From Candidatus Gastranaerophilales bacterium (GTDB taxonomy: Bacteria; Cyanobacteriota; Vampirovibrionia; Gastranaerophilales; Gastranaerophilaceae): DNA of 64,000 nt. Location: assembly GCA_944326565.1 (NCBI GenBank), contig CALVEL010000005.1, positions 100,316 through 164,315 of the forward strand, written 5' to 3'. The notes under the pieces are model-generated. The model ran no database searches and had not been told where the DNA came from. It saw nothing but the letters and a program-made list of their open reading frames with translations. The translations under genes and the position numbers were made by a program. Of the stretch, positions 38,286 to 47,966 are shown piece after piece. Each line of letters starts with the position of its first letter. Within the stretch, counting starts at the first letter, position 1.

Positions 38286-39674
38286 TTACACAACAGCCAT
38301 TTTAGCCTGAAGAGACTGTGCTGATTCTTCATAACCAACACGTCCCATTAACGCATAGGTATAGTTTTTAGCCTGCTCAACTCCGGGCTGATTAAATGCG
38401 TCTATATTATACAATTCTCCTGCTATAGCAGTTTGAACTTCTAACATATAAAGCAATTGAGCGACATTGTAACTGTCAACTTTCTCTAATGTTATTGTGA
38501 CATTAGGTCGGTTATAATCTGAAAGTGCAACCCTTGTAGAATCAGCTTCAGCATTAATCAACTGATTAATAGTCTTGCCTCCCAAATAACCAATACCTGT
38601 ATACTCAAATATATTTGGAATATCTAACTGTGTATCAAAATTTTCTACTCTTATAAAATTAATAACCTTATCATTAGGTCCTTCATTATACAGTTGAATT
38701 TGAGAATGCTGATCAGTTGCCCCTAAAGCTTTAATAGGAGTAGGACCTATATTTACATCATTACCATCCTTATCCTTATTTTTTCCCAAAGATTCTGCCC
38801 AAAGCTGCACATACCAATCTGATACATATTTCAATCGGCTTGAATATGGCATCATTACAGAAAGATTTTTACCTTTTTTGGTATCCATCAAATAGTGAAT
38901 TAAAGCATTTTGAGCTGCGATATTGTTATGTATATCGGTATTTTTCAATGCTAAATCCATATCTTTTATACCATTAACCATTTCATCAATATCAAGCCCG
39001 ACAAGAGCAAACGGCAGTAGTCCAACAGCGGAAAATACGGAAAATCTTCCCCCAACATCATCAGGTACAACAAAAGTTTTATACCCTTCCTGCTCAGCAA
39101 TTTGTCTTAATATACCTGTCTTTTTATCTGTAGTTGCTACAATATTGTATCTGTAATTATCTCCAAGTTCTTTTTCCAGTCTGTCTTTTACAATCATAAA
39201 CTGCGACATAGTCTCAGCAGTTGATCCTGACTTTGTAATTACATTTACCAAAGTCTTATTCAAATCCAAAACTTCAAAAAGTCCATTCATCGAATCAGGA
39301 TCAATATTATCTAAAAAGAATATTCTTGGAAGCCCCCCGCGCTGTTCTTCAGAAAGCAAATTCCAATAAGGCTTTAATAGGGCTTCTGTAACAGCAATTC
39401 CTCCTAATGCAGATCCGCCGATACCTAATACTAAAATATTATCAAACCTGCCTTTTACCATTGCAGCATATTCTTTTACATACCAAAGGGTCTCTTCATT
39501 ATATCCTAAATTTAACCATTGCAACCATTGTCCATTCTTATCTTTTCTTTTATTCAAATCTGAAATTATACTTGCAATTCTATCTTTGTAATTGCCAAAT
39601 TCTAACTCCAAATCTAAACCGTTTTCATCTCCTACCACTCGAACATCGGCATTTTTGCAATTTAGTTTTATCAT
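38286..39674 (-). CDS. pgi: Glucose-6-phosphate isomerase
   Basis: 462-aa phosphosugar isomerase interconverting glucose-6-P and fructose-6-P. VLGIGGSALGGIAVTEAL near residue 78 and VITKSGSTAETMSQF near 138 are phosphate-binding loops; GATDQHSQIQLYNEGPND near 330 is a PGI signature. Start set at 39674 because AGAGGG precedes it; the upstream extension to 39731 is not PGI-like. Connects the hexomutase and glycogen genes to glycolysis. Confidence 0.93.
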   Translation of the reverse strand: MIKLNCKNADVRVVGDENGLDLELEFGNYKDRIASIISDLNKRKDKNGQWLQWLNLGYNEETLWYVKEYAAMVKGRFDNILVLGIGGSALGGIAVTEALLKPYWNLLSEEQRGGLPRIFFLDNIDPDSMNGLFEVLDLNKTLVNVITKSGSTAETMSQFMIVKDRLEKELGDNYRYNIVATTDKKTGILRQIAEQEGYKTFVVPDDVGGRFSVFSAVGLLPFALVGLDIDEMVNGIKDMDLALKNTDIHNNIAAQNALIHYLMDTKKGKNLSVMMPYSSRLKYVSDWYVQLWAESLGKNKDKDGNDVNIGPTPIKALGATDQHSQIQLYNEGPNDKVINFIRVENFDTQLDIPNIFEYTGIGYLGGKTINQLINAEADSTRVALSDYNRPNVTITLEKVDSYNVAQLLYMLEVQTAIAGELYNIDAFNQPGVEQAKNYTYALMGRVGYEESAQSLQAKMAVV

Positions 39675-39862
39675 ATTTTTTAACCCTCTTAATATATTAA
39701 TTTTTACATTAAAATGACTAAGGCTGTGCAATAAATTTGACGCACCACGGAATATGCGTTTCTCCTACACTTATTCTACTCGCTGAAGGTACTTTTTCAA
39801 TAATTTATAGGATAATTTAATAATTATTTACCTAGGCAGTATACTTCAAATACAACTGATTG

Positions 39863-41416
39863 TTAGACTTCAACTTTTGGCTGTTTAAGCATCCTTTGAG
39901 CTTTTTGTTTTTCTTCCAAACGTTTTTGTTCATAGCCATATCCAGCATAAATAGCAATCCCCATCAAAAGCCACAGCGGGAAATATAGTGATGAAGTTGA
40001 TAAAAACTTCATTGAATATAGCATTAACCCACCACAGGTAAGAATTCCTAAAATCGGAAATAAAGGCGTAAAAGGCACCTTGAATGGTCTTGGCCTGTCT
40101 GGATCTGTTTTACGCAATATAAGCACTGCAATACAAATTATTATAAATGAAGTAAAAGTACCGAAATTACAAAGCTCAGCAGATATATTCAAATCCATAA
40201 TCAAAGAACATACAATAACTACTATACCAGAAATCCAAGTCAATACATGCGGTGTTCTAAATTTTCTATGAATTAATCTTAAAGATTTTGGTAAAAATCT
40301 ATCTCTGCTCATTGCATACAAAATTCTTGTAGTACCCAATTGATAAATTAAAAGTACAGAAGTCAAAGCACACAATGCACCAATAGAAATCAGACCTGCA
40401 AACCAGTCTTTCCCTATAGCACGCATAGCATGAGCAATCGGAGCCTGGATATCTATTTGACCTAAGGGAACATTTCCTGTAAGCACAAGTGCTACACAAA
40501 CATATAAAATAGTACAAATAATCAATGTCCCTAAAATTGCAATTGGCAAATCTCTTTGAGGATTTTGAGTTTCTTCTGCTGTAGTAGAAATAGCATCAAA
40601 GCCAATATATGCAAAGAAAATCAAAAACGCACCCATAAAAACGCCTTCAAAACCATTCGGAGCAAAAGGCACCCAATTTTCAGGCTTTACATAAAATGCA
40701 CCAACTGCAATAAAAGAAAGAATCATAAACATATTTACAGCAACCATAATACTTGCAAAACGGGTTGATTCTTTCACACCTTTAATCAAAAGCATTGTCA
40801 AAGCAAGCACAATAAATATTGCTGGCAAATTAACAGCTATTGGAATCTTATCAAATAAATAAGGCATTTGAGAATGAGGATCCAATCCGTATTTATCACA
40901 ATAAGATAACATAAATCTATAATCATTTCGCAGCCATAGCGGGAAATTAATTACAAACGCAGGTAAAAGATGTTTAAATCCTTTCAAAAACTGAACAAAA
41001 TATCCAGTCCAAGCACAAGCAACCGTAATATTACCAATAGCATATTCAAGCATTAAAATCCAGCCTACCATCCATGCCATAAATTCACCCATAGTTGCAT
41101 AGGTATAAGTATAAGCACTACCGGCAACAGGAATCATTGCAGCTATTTCGCTGTAACATAGGGCAGAAAATACACAAGCAATCGCAGCCAAAACCATTGA
41201 AATTATAATCGCAGGTCCGGCCCCTACTCCTTCAGGACCTCCCTGTATAGCTGTACCTATTATTGTAAAAATACCAGTACCTACAACAGCTCCAATACCT
41301 ATCACTATCAAGTCAAAAACATTTAAAGATTTTTTCAGCTCCGATTTTTTGCTTGTTGCAATTAATTCATCAGGGCTTTTTTTCTTTAATGCATTTGATA
41401 TTATATTTTTTATCAT
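39863..41416 (-). CDS. APC-family amino acid permease (copy B)
   Basis: 517-aa transporter with twelve or more TM helices. Opens with SLNVFDLIVIGIGAVVGTGIFTI, the TM1 substrate-binding GxG(I/V) motif, and has FFAYIGFDAISTTAEETQNP (TM6-like loop) near 270, features of the cationic amino acid/polyamine branch. Start placed at 41416, four codons inside an ATG at 41428, because GGAAAG lies before it. Close paralogue of the next upstream gene. Confidence 0.88.
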   Translation of the reverse strand: MIKNIISNALKKKSPDELIATSKKSELKKSLNVFDLIVIGIGAVVGTGIFTIIGTAIQGGPEGVGAGPAIIISMVLAAIACVFSALCYSEIAAMIPVAGSAYTYTYATMGEFMAWMVGWILMLEYAIGNITVACAWTGYFVQFLKGFKHLLPAFVINFPLWLRNDYRFMLSYCDKYGLDPHSQMPYLFDKIPIAVNLPAIFIVLALTMLLIKGVKESTRFASIMVAVNMFMILSFIAVGAFYVKPENWVPFAPNGFEGVFMGAFLIFFAYIGFDAISTTAEETQNPQRDLPIAILGTLIICTILYVCVALVLTGNVPLGQIDIQAPIAHAMRAIGKDWFAGLISIGALCALTSVLLIYQLGTTRILYAMSRDRFLPKSLRLIHRKFRTPHVLTWISGIVVIVCSLIMDLNISAELCNFGTFTSFIIICIAVLILRKTDPDRPRPFKVPFTPLFPILGILTCGGLMLYSMKFLSTSSLYFPLWLLMGIAIYAGYGYEQKRLEEKQKAQRMLKQPKVEV

Positions 41417-41461
41417 ACTTCTTTCCATATTTTATTTCGGCTTACAATAATTTATCGAATA

Positions 41462-43054
41462 CTACATTTTTAATTCAAGCTTACGCTGCTCAACTTTTTC
41501 TATATGTACTTTATTTTCATTTTTTCTGTTTTTAACAAATCCGTACAACAAATAGATCATAGCACCGACACCTAACCACACAGGGAAAAGTAATGCTGAA
41601 CTTGAGGGCTGCATTGATTTATAAATCATCAACCCGCCACAACAAATAATTCCTAATGATGGAACTACTGGAGAAAATGGAACTTTAAAAGGACGTTCTC
41701 TATTAGGATCGGTCTTTCGCAAAATTAATACAGCTACACATACTACAATGAATGACGTAAAGGTACCGTAATTACATAACTCTGCCGCTACATCCAAATT
41801 AAGAGTAAGAATACCAATTACAGATAAAAGTCCAACAGTCCAGGTAAGTACATGCGGTGTTTTAAATTTCGGATGTAATTTTTGAAATCTTTGAGAAATA
41901 AAATGGTCTCTGCTCATTGCGTATAAAATTCTTGTAGCAGCCATTTCCATAACTAACAGAACAGATGTAAGCCCAGCTAAAGACCCGATTGAAATCAATC
42001 CTGCTGCCCAATTAAGATTTATAAGTTTCATACAATAAGCCATCGGAGCTTTTAAAAATGCAGCCGGAACAGCTCCGCTTGTATCTTGAAGTCCTGTTAA
42101 AATTAATGCTACAAGCACGTATACAACAGTTGTTATTATCAAAGAGCCAATAATACCTATCGGCAAATCTTTTTGCGGATTTTTACACTCCTCAGCCGCT
42201 GTAGCTATGGCATCAAAGCCGATATATGCAAAGAAGATTATAAATGCACCGGCAAATATTCCTGCTGCACCATGAGGTGCAAAAGGCACCCAATTATCCG
42301 GTTTTACATAAAATGCACCCGCAATTACAAACAATGCAATAACCGCCATTTTAACAACAACCATAATAGCTGTCATTTTAGCCGAATCTTTTGTCCCTTT
42401 TACTAAAATTGCTGTTGATAAAAGTACCATAATTATAGCAGGTAAATTTATACATATAGGCAACCCAAATAATGTCGGCACAAATGCATCAGGATTTTCT
42501 GCAACTATTTTGGCAGCTGAAAAAGGATCATTAACAAGCCATACAGGAGGGTTTGCGAGCCATGCAGGCAAAATACTACTAAAACCACTCAAGAATTGTA
42601 CAAAATGATTTGACCAAGCGCAAGCAACAGCAATAAAACCGATTGCATATTCAAGCATCAATACCCATCCGACCATCCAAGCGGCAAATTCACCCAATGT
42701 TGCAAATGTGTAAATATAAGCACCCCCTGATACCGGAATCATAGTTGCAAACTCTGAATAACACAATGCTGAAAAAATACAAGCTATTGCTGCAACTACC
42801 ATTGATATAACTAAAGCGGGACCTGCTCCTAAACCTGATCCATCAGCACTTCCTGCTGCAGCTATACCTACAATCGCAAAAATTCCAGAGCCAATAATTG
42901 CACCTACACCTAAAATAATTAAATCCCAAACACCTAAAGTTTTTTCCAAACCTTCGGCTTTTGCTTCAGTTAGCATTTCATCAGGCTTTTTAATTCTTGT
43001 AATTGTCTTTAAAAAGTTACGGGTTAATGTTGCGCGACTGTATTTTTCTGCCAT
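41462..43054 (-). CDS. APC-family amino acid permease (copy A)
   Basis: 530 aa, with the same arrangement as its neighbour: TLGVWDLIILGVGAIIGSGIFAI at TM1 and FFAYIGFDAIATAAEECKNP near 285, then LRKTDPNRERPFKVPFSP before the last helices. AAGGAATACAG precedes ATG. The two tandem copies are about 33 bases apart and are clearly a duplication; differences cluster in the loop after TM4. Probably cationic amino acids, not provable here. Confidence 0.88.
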   Translation of the reverse strand: MAEKYSRATLTRNFLKTITRIKKPDEMLTEAKAEGLEKTLGVWDLIILGVGAIIGSGIFAIVGIAAAGSADGSGLGAGPALVISMVVAAIACIFSALCYSEFATMIPVSGGAYIYTFATLGEFAAWMVGWVLMLEYAIGFIAVACAWSNHFVQFLSGFSSILPAWLANPPVWLVNDPFSAAKIVAENPDAFVPTLFGLPICINLPAIIMVLLSTAILVKGTKDSAKMTAIMVVVKMAVIALFVIAGAFYVKPDNWVPFAPHGAAGIFAGAFIIFFAYIGFDAIATAAEECKNPQKDLPIGIIGSLIITTVVYVLVALILTGLQDTSGAVPAAFLKAPMAYCMKLINLNWAAGLISIGSLAGLTSVLLVMEMAATRILYAMSRDHFISQRFQKLHPKFKTPHVLTWTVGLLSVIGILTLNLDVAAELCNYGTFTSFIVVCVAVLILRKTDPNRERPFKVPFSPVVPSLGIICCGGLMIYKSMQPSSSALLFPVWLGVGAMIYLLYGFVKNRKNENKVHIEKVEQRKLELKM

Positions 43055-43070
43055 CTGTATTCCTTATAAG

Positions 43071-43943
43071 TTATTTACAAAGAGGGAAACCTAATTCTTC
43101 TCTTTGTGCTACGTACAATTTTGCAACGGCTGATGCCATTGTTCTTACTCTATTAATAAAATTAATTCTTTCATCTTTGCTTATTACGCCCCTAGCATCC
43201 AAAAGGTTGAATGTATGAGAGCATTTTAGGACATAATCATATGCAGGAAGCACCAATTTTGCATTAATACAATTATCAACTTCTTTTTGATACAAATCAA
43301 ACATTGTAAAAAGAGCTTTTGAATCTGATACTTCAAAATTATATTTTGACTGCTCTATTTCATTTTGCAAGAAGATTTCACCGTATTTCAGTTTATCATT
43401 CCACATAATATCATATACTGAAGCTTTATCTTGCAAATACATAGCAATTCTTTCAAGTCCATAAGTAAGCTCTAATGCAACCGGTTTTACTTCCAAGCCG
43501 CCAACTTGTTGGAAATAAGTAAACTGAGTAATTTCCATACCATCAAGCCATACTTCCCAGCCTACACCGGCAGCCCCTAATGTTGGTGATTCCCAATTAT
43601 CTTCTACAAATCTTACATCATGCTCTTTCAAATCAATACCCATTGCCTCTAAGCTTTTTAAATAAAGCTCCTGAGCATTGTCAGGCGATGGTTTTAAAAT
43701 AACTTGAAATTGATAGTAATGTCCAAGTCTGTTCGGATTTTCACCATATCTTGCATCTGTAGGACGTCTGCAAGGTTCAATCATTGCTGTATTCCAAGGT
43801 TCCGGCCCTAATGATCTTAAAAAGGTTGCAGGATTCATCGTTGATGCACCCTTTTCAATATCATAAGGCTGTTGAATTATACAACCGTAATCAGACCAAA
43901 ATTTTGATAAATTAAATACTAGTTCTTGAAAATTTAATGCCAT
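43071..43943 (-). CDS. glyQ: Glycine--tRNA ligase alpha subunit
   Basis: 290-aa catalytic subunit of the alpha2beta2 enzyme. [20 protein letters not shown] at the N-terminus, GAGTMNP-like [19 protein letters not shown] near 33, and [23 protein letters not shown] near 152 are diagnostic. Start placed at 43943 where MALNFQEL begins; the frame continues upstream without family similarity. The beta subunit gene glyS is not in the window. No T-box was found in the leader. Confidence 0.96.
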   Translation of the reverse strand: MALNFQELVFNLSKFWSDYGCIIQQPYDIEKGASTMNPATFLRSLGPEPWNTAMIEPCRRPTDARYGENPNRLGHYYQFQVILKPSPDNAQELYLKSLEAMGIDLKEHDVRFVEDNWESPTLGAAGVGWEVWLDGMEITQFTYFQQVGGLEVKPVALELTYGLERIAMYLQDKASVYDIMWNDKLKYGEIFLQNEIEQSKYNFEVSDSKALFTMFDLYQKEVDNCINAKLVLPAYDYVLKCSHTFNLLDARGVISKDERINFINRVRTMASAVAKLYVAQREELGFPLCK

Positions 43944-44124
43944 AACATATTCCACTATTGTACTATTTACACTTATTTGCGCCGACAAGAATACGCTTCT
44001 GCAACGCTTTAAAAATATTACGTCTAACAAATTCAAATTGCAATAATTATGTTTAAAAATATTAAGTAAGTAGTAATGACATACATAATAAAGTATGATA
44101 TTCTTAAATCAAAAGGAGACACAA

Positions 44125-44637
44125 ATGGCGGATAACATAATAATTTTTTCAGGGAAACAATATTCAGGAAAAGATACGGCAGCAAAAATTATGCTTGAGA
44201 CAATGCCTGATTATAGAAGATGTGCAATGGGAGATATTATAAAAATTACATATGGTAAACAAAAAAATCTTACATATGATGAAATTGAAAAAAACAAACC
44301 GCTATATCGACAAGATTTGATTGACTTAGGCAATTGGGGAAGATCTCAAGATCCTGATTATTGGCTTAATAAAATTATTGCCGAAAAAGGGAATATAATT
44401 GTCACTGATGTAAGAGTACCCCATGAATATGAAGTATTTAAAAACGCTGGAGCAATAACTATAAGAGTTGAAGCTTCAAGAGACATCAGAGCAAAAAGAG
44501 GTGAATTAATCGGAGAAAATGATATCACAGAAACAGGTCTTGATAATATCAAAGATTGGGATTTTGTTATATATAACAACTCTGATTATGAATCATTAAA
44601 AGAACAAGTTTTAAAAATAATTGATAAAATCAAATAA
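44125..44637 (+). CDS. P-loop nucleoside/nucleotide monophosphate kinase-like protein
   Basis: 170 aa. Walker A FSGKQYSGKDTAAKI (residues 8-22) has the SGKD type found in deoxynucleoside monophosphate kinases of phages and in phosphomevalonate kinases; IIVTDVRVPHEYEVFK near 92 carries the DVR motif of these families, and EASRDIRAKRGE near 117 is the lid. Start set at 44125: AAAAGGAGACACAA upstream. Substrate undecided. Single gene between two opposite neighbours, closed by a terminator. Confidence 0.75.
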   Translation: MADNIIIFSGKQYSGKDTAAKIMLETMPDYRRCAMGDIIKITYGKQKNLTYDEIEKNKPLYRQDLIDLGNWGRSQDPDYWLNKIIAEKGNIIVTDVRVPHEYEVFKNAGAITIRVEASRDIRAKRGELIGENDITETGLDNIKDWDFVIYNNSDYESLKEQVLKIIDKIK

Positions 44638-44656
44638 ACTTCAAAACTTTACACTA

Positions 44657-44692
44657 AAAAACCGCATCCTCAAATGAAGATACGGTTTTTAA
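44657..44692. terminator. Bidirectional terminator
   Basis: Long imperfect stem AAAACCGCATCCTC / GAAGATACGGTTTT with AAAT loop and T tract; ends the kinase-like gene and the convergent regulator gene. Confidence 0.85.
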
Positions 44693-44706
44693 TTTACTAA
44701 CAATAT

Positions 44707-45405
44707 TTACACCATACCCTCTTTAACAGCTTTAACAGCAGCTTGCACTCTATCATTCACGCACATCTTTTGCAATATTGAGCAAACATGAGCTTTTGCA
44801 GTATGAACACTTACAATTAATTCTTTAGCAATTTCGGTATTACTTTTACCAGTGACAAGATGTTTCAAAACTTCAAATTCTCTTTCTGTAAGAGGTATAC
44901 GCCCTTCTGATTGAGATTTGTTAGGTAAAAACCCTATATTTTCAACCTTTGGAAAAGCATTTAGTGCAAGTTGTGCAACAACAGGATCTATCCAGCAAAC
45001 ACCAATTGATACATCTCTTACTACATCTGCTAACTTTTGGGGATCGATATCTTTAAGACAATAAGCACTGGCGCCAGAACTCAAAGCGGCAACAACTTCT
45101 TCTTCTCTGTCATGAGATGTTAAGGCAATTATTTTTATATTTGGTGCAAACTCTTTCACCTTCATCATTGCTTCAATACCATTCATTCCAGGAAGCCCTA
45201 AATCCATTAACACAACATCGGGTTTATATCTTTCTATTAACTTTAAACCTTCAATTGCATCTTCACTTTCTGCAACAACAGTCATATCGGAGTTTTCATT
45301 TAATGCACATCTGAGCCCTACGCGAGTTAATTTAAAATCCTCGACAATTGCAATTTTAATAACTTTTTTCTGCTCCTGAGTTTCAGTTTGATTGTTTTCT
45401 GACAT
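44707..45405 (-). CDS. NarL/FixJ-family response regulator
   Basis: 232 aa. Receiver domain (residues 17-130) with acidic pair in VEDFKLTR, phospho-acceptor Asp in DVVLMDLGLPGMNG near 66 and Lys in YCLKDIDP near 118; LuxR HTH (residues 160-228) with LTEREFEVLKHLVTGKSNTEIA. No histidine kinase adjoins. GAGGTGAAAA gives the start. A polar insert of about 15 residues joins the domains. Confidence 0.93.
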   Translation of the reverse strand: MSENNQTETQEQKKVIKIAIVEDFKLTRVGLRCALNENSDMTVVAESEDAIEGLKLIERYKPDVVLMDLGLPGMNGIEAMMKVKEFAPNIKIIALTSHDREEEVVAALSSGASAYCLKDIDPQKLADVVRDVSIGVCWIDPVVAQLALNAFPKVENIGFLPNKSQSEGRIPLTEREFEVLKHLVTGKSNTEIAKELIVSVHTAKAHVCSILQKMCVNDRVQAAVKAVKEGMV

Positions 45406-45545
45406 TTTTCACCTCTCTTACTTTATATCCATCAGATATCGACATGACTATTAAAGAATAGCATTAAGAATTAATCCATTACCTTAGTAGCTAATATTGT
45501 AAAAAATACAATTATTAATTCTTAATACAAAAAAAATATGATTGT

Positions 45546-45553
45546 GCTATAAT
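45546..45553 (+). promoter_or_regulatory. Extended -10 promoter of the GH13-like gene
   Basis: TGCTATAAT has TG one base before TATAAT (45548-45553), 30 nt upstream of the ATG; no good -35 box, as expected of an extended -10 promoter. Confidence 0.65.
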
Positions 45554-45583
45554 CCAGTTAAATAGAAGTATGGGAGTAATTTG

Positions 45584-47875
45584 ATGTTAGAATTTTTATT
45601 TGGAAAAAAGAAAAAAAATCCACCCAAAGATGTACGTATAAACGAAATTTATACCAAACTTTCGGACTACTACGGAATAGAAAAAATTCCTGCTGAACGT
45701 AAAAAATATTTACAAAATATTATGATTAAGCATGGATATTTAAATTATCCGTACTTTAAAGCTCTTGAAGAATTAACTCCCGCTGAAATCCTTTATGCAA
45801 TACAGTTTAAGTGGATTGACAATCATATTTTCAATGATAAAAAATTTAGATTTGATGACGATAAAATAAGTGTACTAGCAAGAGAAAATATAAAAAATTC
45901 AGACTGGATAAAAAAAGAAGGTCATGACATAAAACTTATAAACCTTGCAGGTCTAAAAGACGGAAATAAAACCAAAGATACAGGTAAATTCATTGATTGG
46001 ATGAGACAACTTTTAATCCTGCCTACAGGAAATATTCACAATGAAATTTTTAATACAACCATATACCTGATACCGTTTCATCCGAGAGAATTTGGCTGTG
46101 CTTATCTACCAAAAAGCAGTGAAGTAAGTGAAAAATTATTTGATCAAGAAATTTTTGATATAACAGGTCTTGATGCAAAAGAACAGGTAAAGACTTTTAT
46201 CACATTTGCACAACTTGCAGGACATCCGGTAATTTATGATATATTACCACAAACAGGTCGATTTTCAAAAGCTGTTCTTGCGAACCCTGAAATTGCAAGA
46301 TGGTACGATATAGAAGAACTAATTAATTTGTTAAAGAAAAAAATTGATACCGTCTGTACTGAAATGATAAAAGAAAATGATGCTGACGATATTGAAGTTG
46401 TTAAAAACTTATTTATCCAAAATTTAAACGGTTCATTTGGGGAGTTAAGCGCGCATTATCAAAAGATTTATGAAGATTTTGATAATCGAATGAATTCATA
46501 CAAAATAGAAATTTCAAACAAAATGCTTGAAAAAAATTCTCAAATCAAAGTTCACAAAAAAGCTAGAGAAATTATAGCTGAGACTCTAAATATAAAATAC
46601 GGAACCAAATTATCTGAAAACGATATTACAAAACAAATTGATATTATCCAAAAGCTTATATCAAAAGGTCTCTGGCCTGCTCCTGGGGGAGCATGGTGCT
46701 CTGCAGGTGTACCGGTATTTGATAGAATGAGTGAAGGCCGAGATTATCCTGTATTTAAGCATTACAACTATAAAGGCGAAGATGTATCCTGCTTTGCAAA
46801 TCTTGATTGCCAAACTCCATATTATTTCGCATACTTGGAAAATGGTACTTTTAATGAATATGTAATTGATTATTTTATAGATTACATGAAAAACTTACAA
46901 AAAGAATACAATTTTGACGGGTTCAGAGTTGACCATATTGATCATATAGTAGACGAAGTCTCTCAAAAAGAAGGCAAACCTATAAGCTATAGGGCACCTA
47001 AATATGTACTAAACAAACTTAATACGACTTTAAAAAATAAAATCCCATACTTTGGCACACTTGCTGAATACATGCTTTGGGATGATTTTTTGAAAGAATA
47101 TCATCAAGATATGAATTTTGACCTTTTATGGGGTAATGATATTGTATCACAGGCTTCTAAAACTCCTGAAAATATAGCAGAAGATAATACACATCTTTCT
47201 AATTACAATACTAATCTTAAATCTAAACAACTTTTATCAATATTAAAAACATATAATAATCAAGACGGAGAATTCAGAAGTATTGACCAATACCCAGGAC
47301 AATTAGGAGAACAAGGAGCTCTATTCAAATGGTTTAAATACAAATTTTTACCGGGTGGAAAATTTGCTCAAAGACCTGTACTATACGTAGACGGAGATGA
47401 AAGCTATACAAAATGCGGGATAGAATCTGTAATAGGCGAAGAAATTTCAATGCCAAGAGAAAACAACTATGAATTTTTCAAAAAATTTGATGCAATAGAC
47501 AGATTCGTGAAACGCCACAATGTAATTACAGAAGGAGAAGCTCAAATTATTTTACAGGAAGAAGACGGTTTTGCTTCCTGGATGATATCAAAAGAACCAA
47601 TCAAATCAGCCTTTCTCATAATAGCAAATTATAAATATCCGACAGAAAAAGTCACCAAAACTGATGAAAATGGTAATTCTTATGCTGAGATTGTCAACGG
47701 ATATGCTATTGAAAACAAAACATTACAATTGCCTGGAGAATTCAAAATCAAATCAGAATATGTGATTGAAGATGATGAATTTGTAAGAAAGAAAATGAAA
47801 ACTACAGATAATATAATAACAATAGACAGACTGGAACCCGGAGAATTTCGACTTTTCGGGATACAAAAGGGATAA
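45584..47875 (+). CDS. GH13-like alpha-glucan active enzyme
   Basis: 763 aa. Conserved GH13 regions: II FDGFRVDHIDHIVDE (nucleophile Asp near residue 450), III YFGTLAEYMLWDD (acid/base Glu near 488) and a region IV-like FRSIDQYPG near 565 in which the usual NHD reads SIDQ. A long N-terminal region (1-370) with IYLIPFHPREFG and PAPGGAWCSAGVPV is not classical. Probably an amylase, glucanotransferase or glycogen-debranching type enzyme; specificity unknown. GGGAG ribosome binding site; terminator follows. Confidence 0.75.
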   Translation: MLEFLFGKKKKNPPKDVRINEIYTKLSDYYGIEKIPAERKKYLQNIMIKHGYLNYPYFKALEELTPAEILYAIQFKWIDNHIFNDKKFRFDDDKISVLARENIKNSDWIKKEGHDIKLINLAGLKDGNKTKDTGKFIDWMRQLLILPTGNIHNEIFNTTIYLIPFHPREFGCAYLPKSSEVSEKLFDQEIFDITGLDAKEQVKTFITFAQLAGHPVIYDILPQTGRFSKAVLANPEIARWYDIEELINLLKKKIDTVCTEMIKENDADDIEVVKNLFIQNLNGSFGELSAHYQKIYEDFDNRMNSYKIEISNKMLEKNSQIKVHKKAREIIAETLNIKYGTKLSENDITKQIDIIQKLISKGLWPAPGGAWCSAGVPVFDRMSEGRDYPVFKHYNYKGEDVSCFANLDCQTPYYFAYLENGTFNEYVIDYFIDYMKNLQKEYNFDGFRVDHIDHIVDEVSQKEGKPISYRAPKYVLNKLNTTLKNKIPYFGTLAEYMLWDDFLKEYHQDMNFDLLWGNDIVSQASKTPENIAEDNTHLSNYNTNLKSKQLLSILKTYNNQDGEFRSIDQYPGQLGEQGALFKWFKYKFLPGGKFAQRPVLYVDGDESYTKCGIESVIGEEISMPRENNYEFFKKFDAIDRFVKRHNVITEGEAQIILQEEDGFASWMISKEPIKSAFLIIANYKYPTEKVTKTDENGNSYAEIVNGYAIENKTLQLPGEFKIKSEYVIEDDEFVRKKMKTTDNIITIDRLEPGEFRLFGIQKG

Positions 47876-47879
47876 TATG

Positions 47880-47908
47880 AAAGCGGAGAAAATAATCTCC
47901 GCTTTTTT
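47880..47908 (+). terminator. Terminator after the GH13-like gene
   Basis: Stem AAAGCGGAGA / TCTCCGCTTT, six-base loop and seven Ts. Its position argues against starting recN at 47877. Confidence 0.92.
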
Positions 47909-47931
47909 TAATGTAAAAAATATTAAAAATA

Positions 47932-47966
47932 TTGCTCAACAAAAGACTTTAAGCTATTCTATAATT
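47932..47966 (+). promoter_or_regulatory. recN promoter, leaderless geometry
   Basis: TTGCTC (47932-47937), 17-nt spacer, TATTCT (47955-47960), then exactly 6 nt to ATG 47967. A second TATAAT at 47960-47965 is too close to the start codon to be used. Confidence 0.55.

Noticed and set aside
43944..44036. 31-codon extension of glyQ
   Set aside because: GlyQ family begins at MALNFQEL; the extension has no ribosome binding site and unusual composition.
43944..44124. T-box riboswitch for glyQ
   Set aside because: No AGGGTGGnACCGCG-like antiterminator word or specifier stem was seen in the leader.
47877..47966. N-terminal 30-codon extension of recN
   Set aside because: It contains the terminator of the preceding gene and has no similarity to RecN; the family starts at 47967.
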